This document shows, piece by piece, positions 9,769 through 21,530 of a stretch of 64,000 nucleotides of DNA. The translations under genes and the position numbers were made by a program. This stretch comes from Gnetum montanum (taxonomy: Eukaryota; Streptophyta; Gnetopsida; Gnetales; Gnetaceae): contig MNCI01017913.1 in NCBI GenBank assembly GCA_015680685.1, positions 828,490-892,489 of the forward strand, read 5' to 3'. The notes beneath the pieces were generated by a model. It had not been told where the DNA came from, did no database searches, and was given only the letters and a program-made list of their open reading frames with translations. The stretch's first letter is position 1; every line of letters starts with the position of its first letter.

Positions 9769-12700
9769 GATTGGAGTATGGATACCTTGAAGAAATTTAG
9801 TTTGCCTTTGAGCCTAAGTGGGCATCATGGTGATGTTGAATGATTCATCCACTTTAATTACTTACATGATGAGAGTGAGAGCCTAGTCGACTACATAGCC
9901 TCTATAGAAAAGCCTCTTGAATGGCTTGAACACCTAGTTAAAACCCTTGACCTTGAGGTTGGTGACATTACTGAAGACTCTCTAGTTAAGGTTTCTATCA
10001 TGACATATAGTGGTAAGGAGAAAACATTGAAATTAAGTTCCTCACTATGACCTCAATAGGCTCAAGACATCACCAACATCCTCCAAGATAACATTAAGAT
10101 CTTTGTTTGGTCATACGAAGATATTCTAGGTCTTGACCCATGCCTAGTGCAACATAACATCATGCTTAATCCTAGTATCAAACTAATTAAGAAAAAGGCT
10201 TACAAGATTAGACCAGATTTAGCCCTCATAATTCATGATGGGATCATGAAACTGCATTAAGCTAATTTCATTCGAGCTATTGATTATGTTGATTAGGTGT
10301 CCAACATAGTAGTAGTCCCTAAGAAAAATGAGAGTATATGCATTTATATTGATTTTTAAGACCTAAATGAGGAAACTATCAAAGATGATTTCTGTTTGTC
10401 TAGTATTGACCAACTTATCGATACTACAACTAGACATCCATTGTTATCTGTCATGGATGGATTCTTGGAATACAACAAACTTAGGATAAACTTAGAGCAT
10501 CAACTTTATACAACCTTCATGACCCCTTGAGGAATCTTTTGTTACATCATGCTGCCCTTTGGTCTAAGGAATGCAAGCACAACCTATTAATGAGCCATGA
10601 CATATATTCTTAGTGACTACATGCTAGGGTTACATAATGACTATGTGGATGACATAGAAGTTAAATCCAAAAAATATTAATGACCACATGTGTGGCATTG
10701 ACTTAGTTCTTAAATGATGCCTTAAATATGAACTCAAGCTTAATCCCAAGAAGTGTGTCTTTGGTATCAAAATTGGTAAGATGCTTGGCTTTGTAGTGTT
10801 TGAAGCGGGGATATGTGTTAGTCCTAATAGGATTAAGGCCATAACCAACTTGATAGTACCAGCTAACCTTAAGGAGCTTTGAGGACTACAAGGTAGATTA
10901 TAGTTTATTCATAGGTTCATCTACAGGCTTACAGATAAGCTACAACCCATGTAATACTTGCTTAAGAAAGGAGTTTGCTATGAGTGGATAGTTCAATGTC
11001 AAGAAGCATTTGAAAACATTAAGCAAGAATTAGCAAACTATCCATGGTTTATCTAGCACAAAAGGATAAGCCTTTTCACATCTACCTTGCCATCTTTGAC
11101 ACGTCCATTGCATCTCTACTCTATAAAAAATGAGATGATGGAGCAGAGCTACTAGTGTACTATTTAAGCCATGCATAAATTACCTATGAGACCCAATACA
11201 TCAAGGTGTAGAAGCATTTTCTAGCCATAGTCTTTTCATTGAAGAAGTGAAGACACTACCTCTTTAGCAACCAAGTCAAGATCATTTGCAAGGACAATGT
11301 GCTAAGAGCCATAATGACCAATATCTATGAAAGTAGCTATATAGCCTATTGGAAAGCCATAATAGTTGAGTTTTACCTATAATACATCTCCCAAGCCTCA
11401 AGAAGGGGCCAAGACATAGCCACACAACTCACAACTTTCCCAATGGAAGACCATATAGCCATTGACCCTGAATTCCCTGATGAGCATGTTAATATTATCA
11501 ACAAGGTACCCAAAGGCTATGAGGCAATCATGCACTTTGAAAGAGCTTCAACTACCCATGGGACTAGTGTTGCTGCCATCATAACATTACCTTTTGGTGT
11601 AATCCAACCATTTGCATATAGTTTTCAGTTTCCATGTACTAATAGTGTGGTAGAGTATGAAGGATTAATCACGGGGAATGATGGTAGCCTATGACCAAGG
11701 AATCAAATGCTTGATGATCAAAGGTGATTCACAACTTGTGGTTAACCAAGTAACCAAGGTTTATGCATGTAAAGCCAAACATTTACAACCTTATTGTAAC
11801 CAAGCTAAGAGACTAATGTAATAATTTATAAATATGGGTATCCAACATATACCCAAAATTAAGAATACCTGAGTCAATGCCATTGTGACCTTGGCCCTCA
11901 ATGTGACGTCATATGTGTTTAGCAAGTTACCTTTCTTAACTATGAGCTGTGCTAGTCACATCATGTAGAACACTGACGACATCTCCATAGCCACTATTAA
12001 TACTACTTCTCAAAAGGAATGATACGATGATATCAAGTTTTATCTAATGCATGGTGAATCTCTAAAGAAGATGAATGCTTCTTAAAAGGATATTGTACAT
12101 AAAAGATCAAGATAGTATGTCATTATAGATGATAACACACTATGTTGAAAATTTTATGATGGCATATTATTAGTCTGCTTGGGTAAAATTGAAGCCCACA
12201 TAGTCCTTAAGCAAGTGCATGAAGGTGTATGTGGAGGACATATAGGACATAGAGCCATGGCTGGAAAGATTAGACAGTTAGGATATTATTGATCCTATAT
12301 GGAAAGTCATTGCCTTCAAAAGGTTAAAACTTGTGATACCTATCAATGGCATAGAAAACTAATACATGTGCTATCAACTGAGTTACACACTACTCAGATA
12401 ACTTGGCCATTTTAATGGTGGGGACATGACATTATTGGATCTATAATGCCTAAGTCTTCTATAGGGCATAGGTACAATCAAGTCTATAAATCTATACTAG
12501 ATAACATAGTAGCCCATTTTGGCATGCCTTTGATCATTATCATATATAATGAACCATAATTTAGTAGCCAAGAAATGTAAGCCTTTTGAGAAGACTTGGG
12601 CATTAAATATTCATTTTTGTCACCATACTTCCCTTAAGCCAATGGAAAAGGTAAAGCTAGCAACAAGGTCATGATAAAATTGCTCAAAAAGATGCTAAAT

Positions 12701-13087
12701 AACACTAGACACAAGTGGCATGGGTGGCTTGTCCATGCACTTTGGGCCTATCAAACTAAATTTCAAACTACAATTAGTGTCACCTCATATAGCCTAGTTT
12801 ATGTATCTAAAGCTATTTTACCTCTTGAGTTGTAGGTTCTATTGTTGAAAGTGGCTTTCTTTGATTTCATCAACAATAAGTAGAATAAAGAACTGCATAC
12901 CATTAACCTTGATTTGGTGAAAGAGTAGCAAATACAAATTCTTTCTCACATTGAATGATACCAATGGAGGTAGAAGTAATAGCATTAGCAAGACTTGAAT
13001 AAGTGAAAGATAAAGGAAGAAGACCTGGTCCTTAAGGATGTTCATGAGCATGCACACAAGTTCTTAGCCAATTGGGAGGAGCCTTTT
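9769..13087 (+). pseudogene. Decayed pol of element 6: RT, RNase H, second RNase H, integrase
   Basis: One order of blocks can be followed through many stops and shifts. RT: SSIDQLIDTT, LPFGLRNAS and a YVDD catalytic box near 10640. Linked RNase H: about 11080-11290, with YYLSHA and LFSNQVKIICKDN. Second RNase H: about 11443-11910, with FPDEHVN and PCTNSVVEYEG. Integrase: about 12200-13087, with HEGVCGGH and a damaged CDTYQ zinc half. About 25 codons of the integrase core are missing after SSIGH, near 12470, compared with element 2. Homology breaks off at about 13087 after HKFLANWEEPF. TAA-TGA at 10588-10593 replaces Gln-Arg, and element 2 has the same double stop. It is clearly dead and much older than elements 1 and 2. 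Confidence 0.88.
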
Positions 13088-14628
13088 TGATGAGGAGCTC
13101 CCATGGATTTCATAATCCAAGCTCTATCAAAGTTACAAAACAACAAATTTGAACAAGAAAAGAAAAATGAAAGCTTTATTCTTGCTCAAATTGAGAAATT
13201 ACAGATGAGAGAAAGCACAATTCCCAATAACATATAAGAGATTCAATTTGACACTCACACACTCAATCAAAGCAATCACACACACACAAGGATGATCATC
13301 AAGGTAGCTTGAGAATACTCTATCTCTCTCTACTCTTCTCTCACTCACCTCTCTCTCCCTAGGCTGTCTTTTGACTCTCTTCAAATTTTCTCTTTCTTTC
13401 TCTAGACTCTTGTAGTGATTGACAAATTTGATTACTAGAAGACTGAAAATTCCAATGTAATAGCTTTAACCTTGAATCCCTAGGGCCTCTAAAAATTGTA
13501 ATTCAAGGTGTGCTAGATGGTCTAGCAAATCACCCAGGGACTTGTAAAATGTTAAATGTGGGTAGAAAAATAAAAATCCAATGCTGGTCTAAGAAAATAA
13601 ATGCACTGAAATGAAACAAATAAATCTATCTTGCACACAAACATAATTGTAAACTTTATTTTAAAAGAAATATAGAATAAGTTAAGAAATGTGTACAAAA
13701 ATGTGTCTAGGATAGCAAGGGGGTTCAATTTGATGGGGGCTTGGAATTCATTGCTCCACAATCCATATGCTCCACAACTCCCAATGCTTTCGAAACTTTG
13801 TTGCTCCTTGCACCAAATCTGCAACATTGGTGATGTAGAAGGGTGATGAGATGTGTGAGGAATTCACAATCTCAAAGGGGGGTAACAATGTCATGGGGGT
13901 TCCATGTCGAACAGATCCAAGAACCTACATTTTTATAGGTTTGCAAGAAGTCTTGAAAGCCAAAAATGTTAAAGTATGCCAATGTGAAGGGGTTGGAGCC
14001 TCTAAATAGTGCTTGGGATTGATTTTTATAGGTTTTAGGCCTTGAACCTTGCTACAAATTGGTTGTAAATTGCTACAAATTGGGCTATAAGACTACTACA
14101 AATTTCTACCATGTTTAGGTTAGGTGGGTGCCCAAATTTCAAGGGTTACCATATATAGTAAGTATCATATCCCTATGGCCATTTCATTTAATAAAAATAG
14201 TAACAAGGGCACATCATCCACACAAGAGGTAGATCTTCCTTTCCAGAGGTAGATCTTCTATGTTGGAGGTAGATCTTCCTTGCTAGGGGGATGACATCCA
14301 CACTAGAGGTAGATCTTCCATGCTAGGGGCAAATCTTCCACATTGGAGGTAGATCTTCTACATTGGGGGGTAGAGCTTCCTTGCTAGTGGGATGACATCC
14401 ATGCTAGGGGTAGATCTTCCATGATAGAGGGCAAATTTTCCATACTAGAGGTAGATCTTCTATGATGGAGGTAGATCTTCCTCAAGAGGCATCAACAAAG
14501 AATACAAAATACCACTATAGGTCCACCACCAATGTTCACTTTCCATGCTTGATTTAGTAGTGTTGAACCATGAAAAAGAGTGCTTGTGATGATGGAGTAA
14601 GGCTATGATGGAAATATGTTAAGGAGAT
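13088..14628. other. Unassigned sequence between elements 6 and 3
   Basis: No recognised coding sequence. It has a CT/CA-rich part (13245-13400), a stretch with repeated CTACAAATT (14050-14110), and the minisatellite listed separately. Confidence 0.5.
14225..14483 (+). repeat. Minisatellite with AGGTAGATCTTCC core
   Basis: About a dozen units of roughly 20-25 bp share GAGGTAGATCTTCC followed by a variable tail such as ATGCTAGG or TTGCTAGG. Some units are changed to GGATGACATCC. The BglII-like AGATCT is kept in most units. Confidence 0.85.
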
Positions 14629-15397
14629 TGATGAGCCACGATATCGCATATGCGATATCGCGGCCCGCCCCAATGTCTATAAATAAGAGGCAGCTTTCCT
14701 TGTTCTAGGCACTTAGACTTAGACCCTTAGCCAAACTATAGCCATTTTACCATTCCAGAGTTAGAATAATTTCCATATGCCCGAAGTAGGAGTGTTAAAG
14801 TGAATGGATCTTTATTCAAGAAAATTGTACCTAAGAACACATTTTTGTACGACAATAAAGACAAAGTTTCTGATAAACCTTGTAGCATATGGTCTAAGCT
14901 AAATAGGAATTAATTATTGTTGCATATTGAATTTCTTTCCTAATTAATTAATCTCTCTCAACCCTTGACTCTCGTAGTTAAGTACACCCAGTATGACCAC
15001 TTCGAGCACGTGTGCAATGCTTGGTAACCCAGTAACGAATAGCGTTTGGTAATCCCAGCAGCATTGCACTGGTTTAGGGTGTGTGCAGTAAGTGGGAATG
15101 GATACTGGTGTTAGGCAATTTAGAACTTAGTTAGTAATTAGTTAATGAAGTTAGTCACTTAGTTCTCTTCACCTTCCCCTATTAGCATAAGACATTAAAA
15201 AGATAAAAGATATAAAAATCATATACCTCAAGCTTACTTAACCATACAACCATGACAATACAAGTAAGCTTGGGAAGACAGTGATTGATTAACCTTAAGT
15301 GTTCCATTAGGGCGCGTAAGTAGTTAGTCCTTGGAGTTTGACTGAATCGCACGTGAGATGCTCGTATTCGTATGGTTGAGTGTCTCGCCACTCATCA
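14629..15397 (+). repeat. 5' LTR of element 3
   Basis: It is collinear with 20754-21530. Shared landmarks are the GATATC palindromes at the start, the TATA box, AGCACGTGTGCAATGCTTGG in the middle, and a terminal ATCATCA. It starts TG and ends CA. Confidence 0.9.
14678..14685 (+). promoter_or_regulatory. TATA box of element 3 5' LTR
   Basis: TATAAATA follows a GATATC palindrome cluster by about 20 bp. It is conserved at 20803-20810 and in element 4 at 43462-43469. Confidence 0.7.
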
Positions 15398-15398
15398 T

Positions 15399-15416
15399 TG
15401 GCACCGTTGCTGGGGA
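15399..15416 (+). other. Primer-binding site of element 3 (tRNA-Asp type)
   Basis: TGGCACCGTTGCTGGGGA starts two bases after the LTR. It differs from the complement of a plant tRNA-Asp 3' end by two transitions, as expected after deamination. Confidence 0.8.
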
Positions 15417-15512
15417 CTTAGTTGTTTATGTGCTACGTAGAACATAGGAAATCATCCATATCATTGGGAAGATAGAACGAACCCTTAGGGTTAATCAAGA
15501 AAAGATAAGACA

Positions 15513-18060
15513 ATGGTAAATAGCACACCGAACAAGACAAAAATGTCTTCTTCTTTGCACAAACGCACTTCAGCGCCTAGGAATCACACAAGAGATAGTC
15601 GACGGCACAACATATGTAACCAAGATCCACCAGTGCCTTAACATTTCCGTGTGGTATATATTCATCACAATGGGTATGTACCTAAGTTTACCTTTATTCT
15701 TAAGATAAACAACTGTGTTGGAGAGACTTGGAGGGTAACATAGTGTTGCCTCCAAATCGAGCAGTCCCCAACATGCTTCTTCCTGCTCTAGCACAAGTAG
15801 GCATGTCACAGTTATATGTAGAATATGTTGCATGTGATTATAACACAAGGGATTACCATCCCATAGAAGTGCAACATCAAAGGGACTTGCGACAGGAGAG
15901 ATACTATACATCGTTGAAGGGTAAAGAACCCCATAATGCTCCACTTGTCTTAAGAAAAATTGAGGGTGGTGAACCTATTTCAATAGGTTCTCCACAAAAT
16001 GATGTTCCCCCTCCTAATGATGGTTAGGAGGTGGTGTATCAGAACCTCCACTCCACGATTCACAATCCTGGTTTTGGTTCCCACAAACACCAAGTGTTCA
16101 ACGAGGGAACACAAAAACATGATAAGGGTAGGCATTTTGATCATAATCATGATCGAGGCCAGGACCACCGAAGAGAAGGTAGGAAACATCATCATGACGA
16201 TGGTTCTCCTTCCTCTTCACATTCATCATCACATTCACCCTCTCCTTCAGTATTAGGACGCAATCATAAGGAGCCTAATCGTGAGCATAAAGGTAAACAA
16301 AGTGAGAAACCTCGACAAGAGAGTCGAGAAAGAGGACGGGGGCACTCAAGAAAATCATGACATAAAAGAAGGGAGAGTAGGGAACTGTGTAGAAATCATA
16401 GATGCTATGAATGTGATGATCACGAAGAACCCCTACTTGTGATGAGAAGCATGTTAGACATCACAGAGGCCATAAGAATTTCCACAAGGCACCAAAAAGA
16501 TAGTAGGATCAAGAGGTTAGACATGAATAACATCCCACAATTTGAGGGGGGATACAACGCTGATCCTCAAAATCACCTACAAGAATTTCACGATGCATGT
16601 GCCTTGCAGAACATCAAGAACGAATGGAAAAAATTAAAGTTGTTTCAAAGGATCCTAGTAAAAGAAGCAGAAAGCTGGTACTGGTCCTTAGAACCGGAAT
16701 CCATTCGAAGGTGGAGTATGATGCTAGAACTATTTAATGATAAGTATCAAACATACTCCCGAGTGTCCACCTGTAACAGCAAATCCAAGGATGGAAGCAG
16801 GAAAATCATAAATCCTTGGATGCTACCATGGGCCATTATTATGCACTGTTACATCGTTGTCCAGGCCATGGTTACTAGCAGCAAGATCAACTATGCCATC
16901 TTGTAGATGGACTTAGGCATGAAACCAGGAGAACCCTTGGAATGTATGCCCAAGGGAGATTATCAGAGCTTAGGTCTCATCAGGTCCATAGATTGTTGGA
17001 ACAAGTAGCGAAGGAAGAAGGAGAGCTACATAAGAGAGAAAGTGTGGAAGAGTACAACCACGATCCTTCCCTCTGAAAAGGGAAGTGAGATTCTGTGAGG
17101 AGGAGGAAGAGCCACCACTCGAAAAGATGGTGCATAGGAAAACTTTGCTGCTCCAAAAATTAACAATAGAAGTGTTGGCAAAGGTAGACCAAATGTGGGA
17201 CTCCCTAGATGGTAGATTTGAAATCATTCTTAAAATCATAGAGGAGTCTAAGGAGTGAGGTAGTGACTATGACAAAAAGAAAAAGAGGGATTTGGACCAT
17301 GCATGTAACAAAGGTAAGGGTAAAATGGCTATCACCGAAGAGGTTATGGATTTTGATACAGACAATGACGGTGGATGTGAGATATGCCAATATGACCATA
17401 TGAAGGGATGTTGCCCAGTAATCTCACATCTGCAAGAGTTTGGGGTGTATGCACTTAACCCATGACTTAACAAATGGCAAGCACCTCGATGGCTACCTTA
17501 TCCCCAAGGTAACCCAAGGTAGTTCCACCAACCCTTAACGTATTATCCAAGTGGAACTCCACCACGACCTATTGAGAAAAACCAACAATGGCAATACCCA
17601 CAATCATGAGGATGCCACTGCGAAGGCAAAAATACCCTTATCGACAACTAGATCCATATGGCTACTATGTGCAGTAACCAATCTCTCCACGTGACTCTGT
17701 TGGTCACGTGACACCACAACATCACTATCAAGCTTGGGAGTATTATAGGACTCCTTCTCCTGGGAGAGACAACCCACAGACATACCATCCCCCAAACCCA
17801 TCTGCAACTCTCACACCAGTAGCTCCATTGCCACCCACTCCAGCAATGCAAGGGGAACTCCCCACTCAACCGTAGCAATGTAATGCTACAAGAGCTATGA
17901 ACCTTCAACCAGCTACTAATTCTAACAATCGTACAAAGAGAAGATCCTTCTTTAGAACCAAAAATACAATTAAGCTCTCACAACCAAAAGCAATTGAGCC
18001 TCTGAATGCTTCTCCATCAAATAAGGCTTCAGAGCTGCCTTCAAACCAAAAATAGAGCTC
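15513..18060 (+). pseudogene. gag of element 3
   Basis: A frame can be followed from 15728 to 16906 through stops that fit CAG or CGA changes, after a possible start at 15513 in another frame. It has a His/Ser-rich stretch (about 16110-16260), then the capsid-like part with IPQFEGGYNADP and EFHDACALQN, and AESWYWSL. Downstream frames shift but still match element 4: TLGMYAQG, then a zinc knuckle CEICQYDHMKGCC near 17375. A Pro-rich tail follows. Element 4 carries the same order at 44391-46197. Gag would form the particle and bind RNA; this copy is broken. Confidence 0.82.
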
Positions 18061-18568
18061 AACACATATGGTTATGTTAACACATGTTGTCACTGACTGG
18101 ATTAAGGAGGGCCACCTTCCCAGGAAATTCTCTAACCCCAGAAGCCCTTTAATCTATCTCCAAGTTGCTAGGAATGAAGCATGTAAAGCTCTTTTGGACT
18201 TAGGTTCCAGAGTCAACTTAATATCATGAGAGATGTCTAAAGCCTGGAACCTGCCTCCACTAAAGAAGAGCAATATTTGCTTAGAGCTGGATGACCAGTC
18301 CATCACTGTTTTCTTGGGACTAGTGGAGGACATCATTACCACTGTGTGTGGGTGGTCATACCTAGCTGATTTTCTAGTGATACAAGTAAAGAATGACAAA
18401 GGGGACTTCCCAATAATAATGGGAAGGGCATGGCTAAGTACCATAAATGCATGCCTAGGAATCCATGATCTTTCCCTAGAAATATCTAAGGAAAACACTT
18501 TTGGGAAGATTGAGAAGAAGAAAGTTCCATGCATCATATACAGTGATATAGGGTATGATTGCATATAG
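18060..18568 (+). pseudogene. Aspartic protease of element 3
   Basis: The active-site block reads ALLDLGSRVNLIS, the plant gypsy variant of D-S/T-G, and is followed by a stop at 18228 and an open frame from 18233. The flap side and second conserved block follow: DFPIIMGRAWLSTINACLG matches the ILGRPFL-type signature. It lies directly after the Pro-rich end of gag, as expected for a retropepsin. The sequence continues with frame damage towards the N run. Confidence 0.78.
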
Positions 18569-18898
18569 GAATGTTCAACATTGCCTACATGCAACTAGTG
18601 TGCCCAAGAAATTAACATACAAAAGTGCCTATATGTAGCAACCACACAACAAGAAGACACCTAGTGGTTGATAGCTGATCAAGAGAGTAACTCACCAATG
18701 TGCATGGAACTAACTGGGGGAACAACTTACGCCCACGTCGAAAGCATAGATGCATTGGAGCAAGAGTGTCACCAACTTCCAACCCTTAACCTGAAAACAT
18801 CAATAGGGGGAAGCTAGAAATTCCTAAAAAGTTCAAACAAGCACTCCGATAAAAGATTACTAGTTAATGTGAAACTGACCAAACCTTACCATGAATCT

Positions 18899-19204
18899 NN
18901 NNNNNNNNNNNNNNNNNNNNNNNNNNNNNNNNNNNNNNNNNNNNNNNNNNNNNNNNNNNNNNNNNNNNNNNNNNNNNNNNNNNNNNNNNNNNNNNNNNNN
19001 NNNNNNNNNNNNNNNNNNNNNNNNNNNNNNNNNNNNNNNNNNNNNNNNNNNNNNNNNNNNNNNNNNNNNNNNNNNNNNNNNNNNNNNNNNNNNNNNNNNN
19101 NNNNNNNNNNNNNNNNNNNNNNNNNNNNNNNNNNNNNNNNNNNNNNNNNNNNNNNNNNNNNNNNNNNNNNNNNNNNNNNNNNNNNNNNNNNNNNNNNNNN
19201 NNNN
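18899..19204. other. Assembly gap (306 N)
   Basis: A run of N inside element 3 between protease and the non-coding 3' part. Its true size is unknown, so missing pol sequence cannot be excluded. Confidence 0.99.
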
Positions 19205-20505
19205 AGTCCCCTTTTTCTAAGTAAATTTGTTAATGAATTGGTGGCTGGGTATTTTTCAAACCAAGAAAAGACTCAAAGGATGAATAGGGTGTGACTTCAA
19301 GGGGATTCGATGCATTTGTGCTAGCCATTCTCTTGGGGTGCTTGGATGCTTTTTCTTAGGTTTTCCACCATTTGGCCATCAATCAAATATCAGAGAGCTG
19401 AGTAAATAATAATAAGTCTTTGCATGGTGTGGTTTTCACACAAAAAAAAGTGAGAATTCAAAGCACACCCCTTAGACGAAATAAGCACCTGGGATACAAG
19501 CACTGGTTATGGAACTAAATAAACATGTTTCCTCTAACTAAGGCCCTCTCTCATTTCCTACTTTCTCCTTTCTTGTTTCGTTGGAATGGTGGTGACTTTT
19601 TGGCAGAAGCATTCTTGTTACTTCAAGTGGATGGATTGGCCACATGTATTAATGCGAAGTCACTAGATGTGGATTTTTTGAGGCTGTATTTGGAATGAGA
19701 TCTACTAATTCACATTAACCATTAATACACAAGGGGCTATACACCACCTTGATCTTGAGACTCCATTCCATTCTCTTCTTTCCATCATTCTTTCCCCATT
19801 TTCCACCTCATTGCTGGTTGTATCAATAGTCTATATTTTGGTTGATACATTGTTTTCTTTTTGGTAAATTCTTGTGGTTAAGACTTTAAATCTTGCTTCC
19901 AAATGACATTTATAGAGCCTATGGACTCTTTGAATGTGGGATTGTTAGGGCATTTAGGGCATGAGCCTACTTTGGGGAGGACCCACTAACATTCCTATTT
20001 GGTGCATTAGTTCATTTCTTTCCCTTAAACATTTTCGCAATCAATTTTTATTTTGTTCATTTCCATCCCTGGAATCCATTTTATCAGTGCTGCTATCATT
20101 TCTTTTTCTCCATCTTTCTTATTCCTTATATTTTTCCATTCTCTCACTATCGTAGGTTTGCTGTCAGTCATGGGGTTCTTGGTCCAATTTTTTTAATTTT
20201 CTCTTAACCCCTACACCTTGGGTAGTCACCAGTGTTATATCTCTAAAATCCACATCAGCCATATCACAACTCAGTCAATGGACTGTACACTGAGACAAGG
20301 TATCAACTACATTGTGATTCATTTACCCTTGCTAATTTAAGATTTTGTTGTATGTGCAGATGGCAATCATACACCAATGGATTGGATTCGGAGAGAACAC
20401 TTGGAATGGACTGGTGCTAGAGCAGTTATGCAAGGAACAAGATTAATGGTGTGATTATGGATGAAAAATGGAAGGTGCAATCTTGGCATTGGCAGCAACA
20501 GACTT

Positions 20506-20552
<47 letters not shown>

Positions 20553-20743
20553 AGTTGCCAAATAAGGCTGGATGTCAAATGTGTATAGTCTTTACCCTTG
20601 TTGTCATGAACACGAATATTGTCATGTGTTGTAATGATGATCCGTTCACATGTCACCCCATTCACCATTAGTGTCATTCAAGTCAATAATCCCATACCTT
20701 CCCAATATTTTGTAAGGAACTCGAGGACGAGTTTTCATTCAGT
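19205..20743. other. 3' internal region of element 3, no pol found
   Basis: No RT, RNase H or integrase block in any frame that I can see. The sequence is T-rich in parts and holds a CT microsatellite. Near the end, AACTCGAGGACGAGTTTTC is of the kind often found before the polypurine tract in plant gypsy elements. Confidence 0.6.
20510..20553 (+). repeat. CT microsatellite
   Basis: An almost pure CT run of about 44 bp. Open frames across it on both strands (Ser-Leu or Arg-Glu repeats) are artefacts. Confidence 0.95.
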
Positions 20744-20753
20744 CATGGGGGTA
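20744..20753 (+). other. Polypurine tract of element 3
   Basis: CATGGGGGTA sits immediately before the right LTR start TGATGAGCC. Confidence 0.7.
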
Positions 20754-21530
20754 TGATGAGCCGTGATATCATGTACACGATATCGCAGCCCACCACAATG
20801 TCTATAAATAAGAGGTGGCTTTCCCTATTCTAGGAACTTATACTTAGATCCTTAGCCAAACTATAGCAGTTTTACCATTCCAGAGTTAGAATAATTTCCA
20901 TGTGCCCGTAGTAGGAGTCTTAAAGTGAACAGATCTTTATTTGAGCAAATTGTACCTGAGCACACATTTGTGTACGGAAATAAAGACACACTTTTTGATA
21001 AACCTTGCAGCATATGGACTAAGCTAAATAGGAATTAATTATTGTTGAATATTTAATTGCTTTCCTAGTTAATTAATCTCTCTCAACCCTTGACTCTCCT
21101 AGTTAAGTACACTCAGTACGACCGCTTTGAGCACGTGTGCAATGCTTGGTAACCCAGTAACGAATACCATTTGGTAATCCCAGTAGCATTGCACTGGTTC
21201 AGGGTGTGTGCAGCAAGTGGGAAAGGATACTAGTGTTAGGACAATTAGAACTTACTTAGTAATTAGTTAATGAAGTTAGTCACTTAGTTCTCTTCACCTT
21301 CCCCTATTAGCATAAGACATTAAAAAGATGAAAGATATAAAAATCATATACCTCAAACTTACTTAACCATACAACCATGACAATACAAGTAAGCTTGGGA
21401 AGACAATGATTGATTAACCTTAAGTGTTCCATCAGGGTGCATAAGCACTTAGTCCTTGGAGTTCGATCGGATCACGCGTGAGACGCTCATATTCGTATGG
21501 TTGAGTGTACAGGTACGTCGCCAATCATCA
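20754..21530 (+). repeat. 3' LTR of element 3
   Basis: It matches 14629-15397 along its whole length, with mostly transition differences and a few small indels. The TATA box is at 20803-20810. Confidence 0.9.

Larger units (their letters stand above)
14629..21530 (+). mobile_element. Element 3: gag-protease LTR element without visible pol
   Basis: It is bounded by two direct LTRs (769 and 777 bp), each beginning TGATGAGCC and ending ATCATCA. A tRNA-Asp-type primer-binding site follows the left LTR and a G-rich polypurine tract precedes the right LTR. The inside holds gag and aspartic protease frames, then a run of N (18899-19204), then about 1.5 kb with no RT or integrase. Flanking 5-mers are GAGAT and AAGGT; they match at three positions and differ by transitions, so the target duplication is only suggestive. 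It is related to element 4 by gag and LTR sequence. Either pol is truly absent (a non-autonomous element) or it lies in the gap. Confidence 0.85.

Noticed and set aside
16110-16260. His/Ser-rich frame as a separate metal-binding protein
   Set aside because: It lies in one frame with the gag of element 3 and is flanked by gag sequence.
18869-19294. ORFs across the N run
   Set aside because: The frames consist of undefined bases; no coding evidence.
20367-20677. Arg-Glu or Ser-Leu repeat ORFs on both strands
   Set aside because: They are translations of the CT microsatellite at 20510-20553 and have no other support.
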